64,000 bases of DNA from Mesorhizobium sp. WSM4306 (GTDB lineage Bacteria > Pseudomonadota > Alphaproteobacteria > Rhizobiales > Rhizobiaceae): the NCBI RefSeq assembly GCF_007003975.1, contig NZ_VFTC01000001.1, positions 124,001 to 188,000 on the forward strand, read 5' to 3'. Shown piece by piece: positions 60,977 to 64,000 of this stretch. Numbering within the stretch: the stretch's first letter is position 1; the number at the start of each line of letters is the position of its first letter. The position numbers were made by a program, and so were the translations under genes. The notes beneath the pieces were generated by a model, which worked only from the letters and a program-made list of their open reading frames with translations, did no database searches and was not told the DNA's origin.

Positions 60977-61243
60977 TCAATCGGTTGTCGCTGTTGGTTG
61001 CACGGCCTTGGCGGCAGCCGCCTGATCGGCGGCGTTGACCGCCGCCTCACTGCGCTGCGCCGGCACCAGCAGCCTGGTGTTCTGGACGCCGTACTTCCAG
61101 GGATCGACCATCTGCATGGCCGTATTGGCGGCTTGTGCGTTGCCGGCGGCCGTCGTCGGCCCCTCGCTGCGGATATAGTCGTCGCTGGTGCAGCCGCCGG
61201 CGAGGCCGGCGAACAGCAGGGCAATGCATGGTCCCACGCGCAT
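60977..61243 (-). CDS. Small lipoprotein in the CpaD position
   Basis: An 88-residue protein with a lipoprotein signal (CIALLFAGLAGGC) and a short mature part including MVDPWKYGVQNTRLLVPAQ and an Ala-rich tail. In most rhizobial clusters the gene between cpaC and cpaE is cpaD, about 220 residues; this one is much shorter and shows no CpaD domain I can identify. It may be a reduced CpaD or an unrelated outer-membrane accessory. It begins four bases after the cpaC stop. Confidence 0.75.
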   Translation of the reverse strand: MRVGPCIALLFAGLAGGCTSDDYIRSEGPTTAAGNAQAANTAMQMVDPWKYGVQNTRLLVPAQRSEAAVNAADQAAAAKAVQPTATTD

Positions 61244-61247
61244 GGCT

Positions 61248-62693
61248 TCAATCCTTCGGCAGGTCGAGGAAATGCCCGACCGTGGTGACCGGCGCCGGCT
61301 GTGCCGTGCTGCCGCTGGCCATTGCCATTGCACGGTTGGCGTCGGACGTTTTCACTTCTTCGGTGTTGTTGAGGAAATAGTCGACATTGCTGGCCGGTTG
61401 CGTGCCGTCGGTCGGCTCAAGCAACTTCTTCGACGGATCGACCGGCTTGACCAGATAGGGGGTGACGATAATCACCAGGTCGGTCTCGCGCCGCTGATAG
61501 GATTTCGAGGAGAACAGCGAGCCGAGCACCGGCAGCTTGCCGAGGCCGGGAAGACGCGACGTGGTGATATCGTTCTGCGATTGCAGCAGACCGGCGATCA
61601 TGAAGCTCTGGCCGTTCTTCAGGTCGACCGACGTCCTGGCGCGCCGCACGATGAAGCCCGGCACCGAAATCTCACCGATGTTGTAGGAGGCCGAGGCATC
61701 GATCGAAGAGACTTCCGGCGCGATGTCGAGGCTGACCAGCCCGTCCTTCAGCACGGTCGGCGTGAAATCCAGGCTGACGCCGTATTTCTTGTAGCTGACG
61801 GAGATCTTGCCATTGTCCTCGGAGACCGGGATCGGGAACTCGCCGCCGGCGAGGAAGCTTGCCGTCTGGCCCGAACGGGCGATCAGGTTCGGCTCGGCCA
61901 GCCGCCTGGCAAGGCCGCGCTCCTCCAGCGCCTTGATGGCAACGTCGATCGACAGGCCGTTCGACAGCAGCCGGCCGATGATCTCGCCATTGCCCGCCGC
62001 CGGCACCGAGCCAGGCTCGATGGTGACGTCGCGTCCGCCAAGGCCGTAAGCGAAATTGGCGCTGTACTTGGCGCCGAGATCCTGTCCGGCCTGCCGGTTG
62101 ATCTCGACGAAGCGGACGTTGAGCTGAACCTGCTGCGAGGACGAGATGTTGACCGAATTGATCACTTCCTCATTGCCGGAGAAGCGGCTGGCGATCTTGC
62201 TCGCCTTCTCGGCGGCGACCGCGTCGTCCGCCTCGCCCGACAGCACGACGCGGCCGTTGGCCGAGCCGACCTTGATCTTGGCGTCCGGCACGCTGGCGCG
62301 AATGGTGCTGGCCAGCTGGTCGGTATCCAGCGTCACCTCGATGTCGACGGTGCCGACCAGCTGCTTGTTCTCGTCGAACAGCGCGATGCCGGTGGTGCCG
62401 AGATTGTTGCCCAGCACATAGAAAGATTTGTCGGTCAGCGGATTGACGTTGGCGATCTCCGGATCGCCGATGACGATCTGGTAGAAGGCGGCATTGGTCA
62501 TGATCGTCTTCGGCTTGCCCTTGGCCACCTTGATCGACGCATTCTTGGTCGAAGACACGTAGACGATGTCGTTGTCGGCCCTGGCCGGCGCGCTGAGGCC
62601 GAGCATTGCGGCCGCGGCGAGGCAAGCCGCCATCGCAAGCGCCCGCATTGGGCGCAGCCCTTTCGTCACCCGATATGCATGAAGTCCCGACAT
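61248..62693 (-). CDS. cpaC: Tad pilus secretin CpaC (RcpA)
   Basis: A 481-residue outer-membrane secretin with a signal peptide (MAACLAAAAMLGLSAPARA). The N-terminal pilus-and-secretin domain (FYQIVIGDPEIANVNPLTDK) and a BON domain (ASTIRASVPDAKIKVGSANG) are followed by the secretin domain with VSLDFTPTVLKDGLVSLDI and PVLGSLFSSKSYQRRETDLV. It forms the outer-membrane pore for the pilus. The ATG at 62693 is chosen because GGGAC lies before it; a longer frame gives nine more codons. Confidence 0.94.
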   Translation of the reverse strand: MSGLHAYRVTKGLRPMRALAMAACLAAAAMLGLSAPARADNDIVYVSSTKNASIKVAKGKPKTIMTNAAFYQIVIGDPEIANVNPLTDKSFYVLGNNLGTTGIALFDENKQLVGTVDIEVTLDTDQLASTIRASVPDAKIKVGSANGRVVLSGEADDAVAAEKASKIASRFSGNEEVINSVNISSSQQVQLNVRFVEINRQAGQDLGAKYSANFAYGLGGRDVTIEPGSVPAAGNGEIIGRLLSNGLSIDVAIKALEERGLARRLAEPNLIARSGQTASFLAGGEFPIPVSEDNGKISVSYKKYGVSLDFTPTVLKDGLVSLDIAPEVSSIDASASYNIGEISVPGFIVRRARTSVDLKNGQSFMIAGLLQSQNDITTSRLPGLGKLPVLGSLFSSKSYQRRETDLVIIVTPYLVKPVDPSKKLLEPTDGTQPASNVDYFLNNTEEVKTSDANRAMAMASGSTAQPAPVTTVGHFLDLPKD

Positions 62694-62726
62694 CTGTCCC
62701 GTCCCTCGTCCGGTCCCCACCGGCAG

Positions 62727-63653
62727 TTATGGCTGGTCCCGCGCAGGAACCTGGTATTCCTCGACCTGCGTGCCGCGCGTCACGATGATCGTCTTGAATT
62801 TCGGCTTCTCAGGCTCCTTGGTCGCGGCAGTGAACAGCGCGCCGGCCGCAGCCTGGACACCGGAGGCGACCGACCCGCCGAAGGATGAGATGGTGGTGAC
62901 GCCGTCCTTTGCGGCACCGCCGTCGGCGGAGGAGCGCAGCGACAGCGACAAGGTGCCGACGGTGCGGGCAAGCGCCACTTTCTGCGCGCCGTCGGTCGTC
63001 ACCTCGATGGTCACGGAATTGGCGATCTGCGGCGTGGTCTGGCGCTCGTCGGCGCCCTGCCCGACGGTCAGCACCTTGGCGTCGGCGACGACGATTTCGG
63101 AGGTAACGGTCGAACCGGCCGCGCCTTGCGCATTCTTGGCCACTTCCTGGATTTCGCCGGCATCGCGTGTCAGCACCACGTCGACGCGGTCGCCCGGCAT
63201 CACGAAGCCGCCGACACCGGCGATCTCGTCGGTGCGGATGGTCACCGCCCGCATGCCGGGCGTCATCATGTTGGACAGGGTCGCGCGGCCGTTCGGCCCC
63301 GACAGCTTGCTGAGCAGCACCGGCTCGTTGATCTCGATCGGCGACAGCACAACGCGGCTGCCTTCGGCAAGCAACGCATTGATGGTGGTGAAGGCGCCCT
63401 GCGGCACCGACGCTTCCGACCACGGGATTTCGGTGAGCTGTGCGCGATCAAGTTCCATGCCGTAACGCAACGGTGCGTTGGCCACCACAATGGTCTTGAA
63501 CTCGACTTTTGGGGTCACGGGCGCCGGGATCGCCGCCGTCTTTTCCTCGGCATCGGTCCTGGCCTGGCTCTTGACCCAGAAATCCGCGGCAAAGATCGAG
63601 ATCGCGCCGAAGACGGCGGCGATGCCGATCATGGTTATGGCCTTGCCCCTCAC
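62727..63653 (-). CDS. cpaB: Pilus assembly protein CpaB (RcpC)
   Basis: A 308-residue protein with an N-terminal membrane anchor (MIGIAAVFGAISIFAADFWV), an SAF domain (IVVANAPLRYGMELDRAQLT) and the RcpC/CpaB region (MRAVTIRTDEIAGVGGFVMPGD with the following VDVVLTRDA). It is a periplasmic part of the Tad machine near the secretin. The GTG at 63651-63653 has AGGGG six bases ahead. It is the first gene of the leftward operon in this window; the pilin and prepilin peptidase genes are not here. Confidence 0.93.
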   Translation of the reverse strand: MRGKAITMIGIAAVFGAISIFAADFWVKSQARTDAEEKTAAIPAPVTPKVEFKTIVVANAPLRYGMELDRAQLTEIPWSEASVPQGAFTTINALLAEGSRVVLSPIEINEPVLLSKLSGPNGRATLSNMMTPGMRAVTIRTDEIAGVGGFVMPGDRVDVVLTRDAGEIQEVAKNAQGAAGSTVTSEIVVADAKVLTVGQGADERQTTPQIANSVTIEVTTDGAQKVALARTVGTLSLSLRSSADGGAAKDGVTTISSFGGSVASGVQAAAGALFTAATKEPEKPKFKTIIVTRGTQVEEYQVPARDQP

Positions 63654-63882
63654 AACTAACCCCTGACACCTGGTGGTCTTTTGTTTATTGAGGCCCACAC
63701 TAGGCCGCTTTGGTAAAGATTCAGGAATCCCGGCCGGTCCGCACGGACCTATTTCCGCCGGCTTGGTTATCGAAAGGTTTTAGGATAAGAAGGGGTTAAA
63801 TCCCCGAACGTAACAGGAACTTCCGTCGCTTGGCGCTGAAAAGCGTGGCAGTATCGACGGGTGATTCGCGGCACCGGATTCT

Positions 63883-64000
63883 ATGGCAGGCATGGACGAC
63901 AACAACGATCTTTTCGGCAATCTGGAAAAGCAGCCGCAACCGACCCGGACACCGGCGCGCCCAGCCGATCCGCTGGTGCAGGCCGCGAAACGCCCTGTTG
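63883..64000 (+). CDS. Start of a rightward gene, possibly uvrD-like
   Basis: About 39 codons are visible before the window ends: after MAGMDDNNDLFGNLEKQP come PTRTPARPADPLVQ and AAKRPV. Two in-frame ATGs (63883, 63892) are possible starts; GGCAGGC precedes the second. The acidic start and Pro/Arg-rich linker recall the unconserved N-termini of rhizobial UvrD/PcrA helicases, but the conserved part is outside the window, so the name is only a guess. It diverges from cpaB across a 229-base spacer. Confidence 0.5.
   Translation, partial: MAGMDDNNDLFGNLEKQPQPTRTPARPADPLVQAAKRPV

Noticed and set aside
63736-63749. Palindrome GGTCCG-CA-CGGACC in the spacer upstream of cpaB
   Set aside because: Short GC palindromes are common at this base composition and it has no second copy nearby; not listed as a regulator site.

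Overview
The window looks like core chromosome of an alphaproteobacterium of the order Hyphomicrobiales (Rhizobiales), closest in feel to Mesorhizobium and its relatives. The reasons are uniformly high GC, an all-rhizobial gene set (class II DAHP synthase, the mfd/sdhE/recG block, divK-pleD, DUF3572, DUF983, a tad/cpa pilus operon), a GTTC-N7-GTTC SOS box in front of dinB, and two large intergenic palindromic elements of the type scattered through Mesorhizobium genomes. The genus is an inference from recognition; no search was run. No phage, insertion sequence, CRISPR array or rRNA operon was seen.

Layout. 1-2.9 kb: end of a GFA-family gene, a soluble diguanylate cyclase, and a RES/Xre toxin-antitoxin pair. 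2.9-12.2 kb: class II DAHP synthase, mfd, sdhE, recG (with a 46-bp-arm inverted repeat in front), a DUF502 membrane protein and a higBA-type toxin-antitoxin pair with twin operators. 12.2-18 kb: glmS, glmU (amino-sugar/UDP-GlcNAc supply), an odd tRNA-Lys-like element, an NTF2-like protein, ccdA and a secreted repeat protein. 18-26.9 kb: topA, rnr, DUF983, NUDIX, an MFS transporter, a NIF3/CutA-like protein and rpmG. 27-30.2 kb: the cell-cycle regulators pleD and divK, DUF3572 and a HAD-like hydrolase. 30.2-36 kb: secreted proteins, a GNAT, SOS-controlled dinB, a DMT transporter and an NTF2-like protein. 36-44.3 kb: dnaE, a DHFR-like protein, pccA, and the glutathione-dependent formaldehyde pair adhC-gfa. 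44.3-48.7 kb: a small unknown protein, a YaiI-family protein, DUF1345, a cytochrome b with a Tat-exported molybdopterin lipoprotein, and a TerB-like protein with an internal duplication. 48.9-53.4 kb: a tandem glycine riboswitch in front of gcvT-gcvH-gcvP. 53.5-63.7 kb: a membrane GGDEF protein and a leftward tad/cpa pilus operon (cpaB, cpaC, small lipoprotein, cpaE, cpaF, tadB, tadC, unknown secreted protein, tadD). The last 109-118 bases begin a rightward gene that I cannot name securely.

The genes are mostly housekeeping. Items that stand out are the atypical tRNA-like element, the palindromic mosaic repeats, the compact operators of the two toxin-antitoxin loci, the membrane-tethered Mo-oxidoreductase/cytochrome b pair, a Tad operon with a very small lipoprotein in the CpaD slot, and a 507-residue exported protein whose interior has clearly lower GC than its ends. 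I found no clear case for a wholly new multigene system; the Mo-oxidoreductase module and the tad accessory proteins are the least explained parts. Start sites below were often moved inward from the longest open frame where a Shine-Dalgarno sequence and family N-termini supported it.
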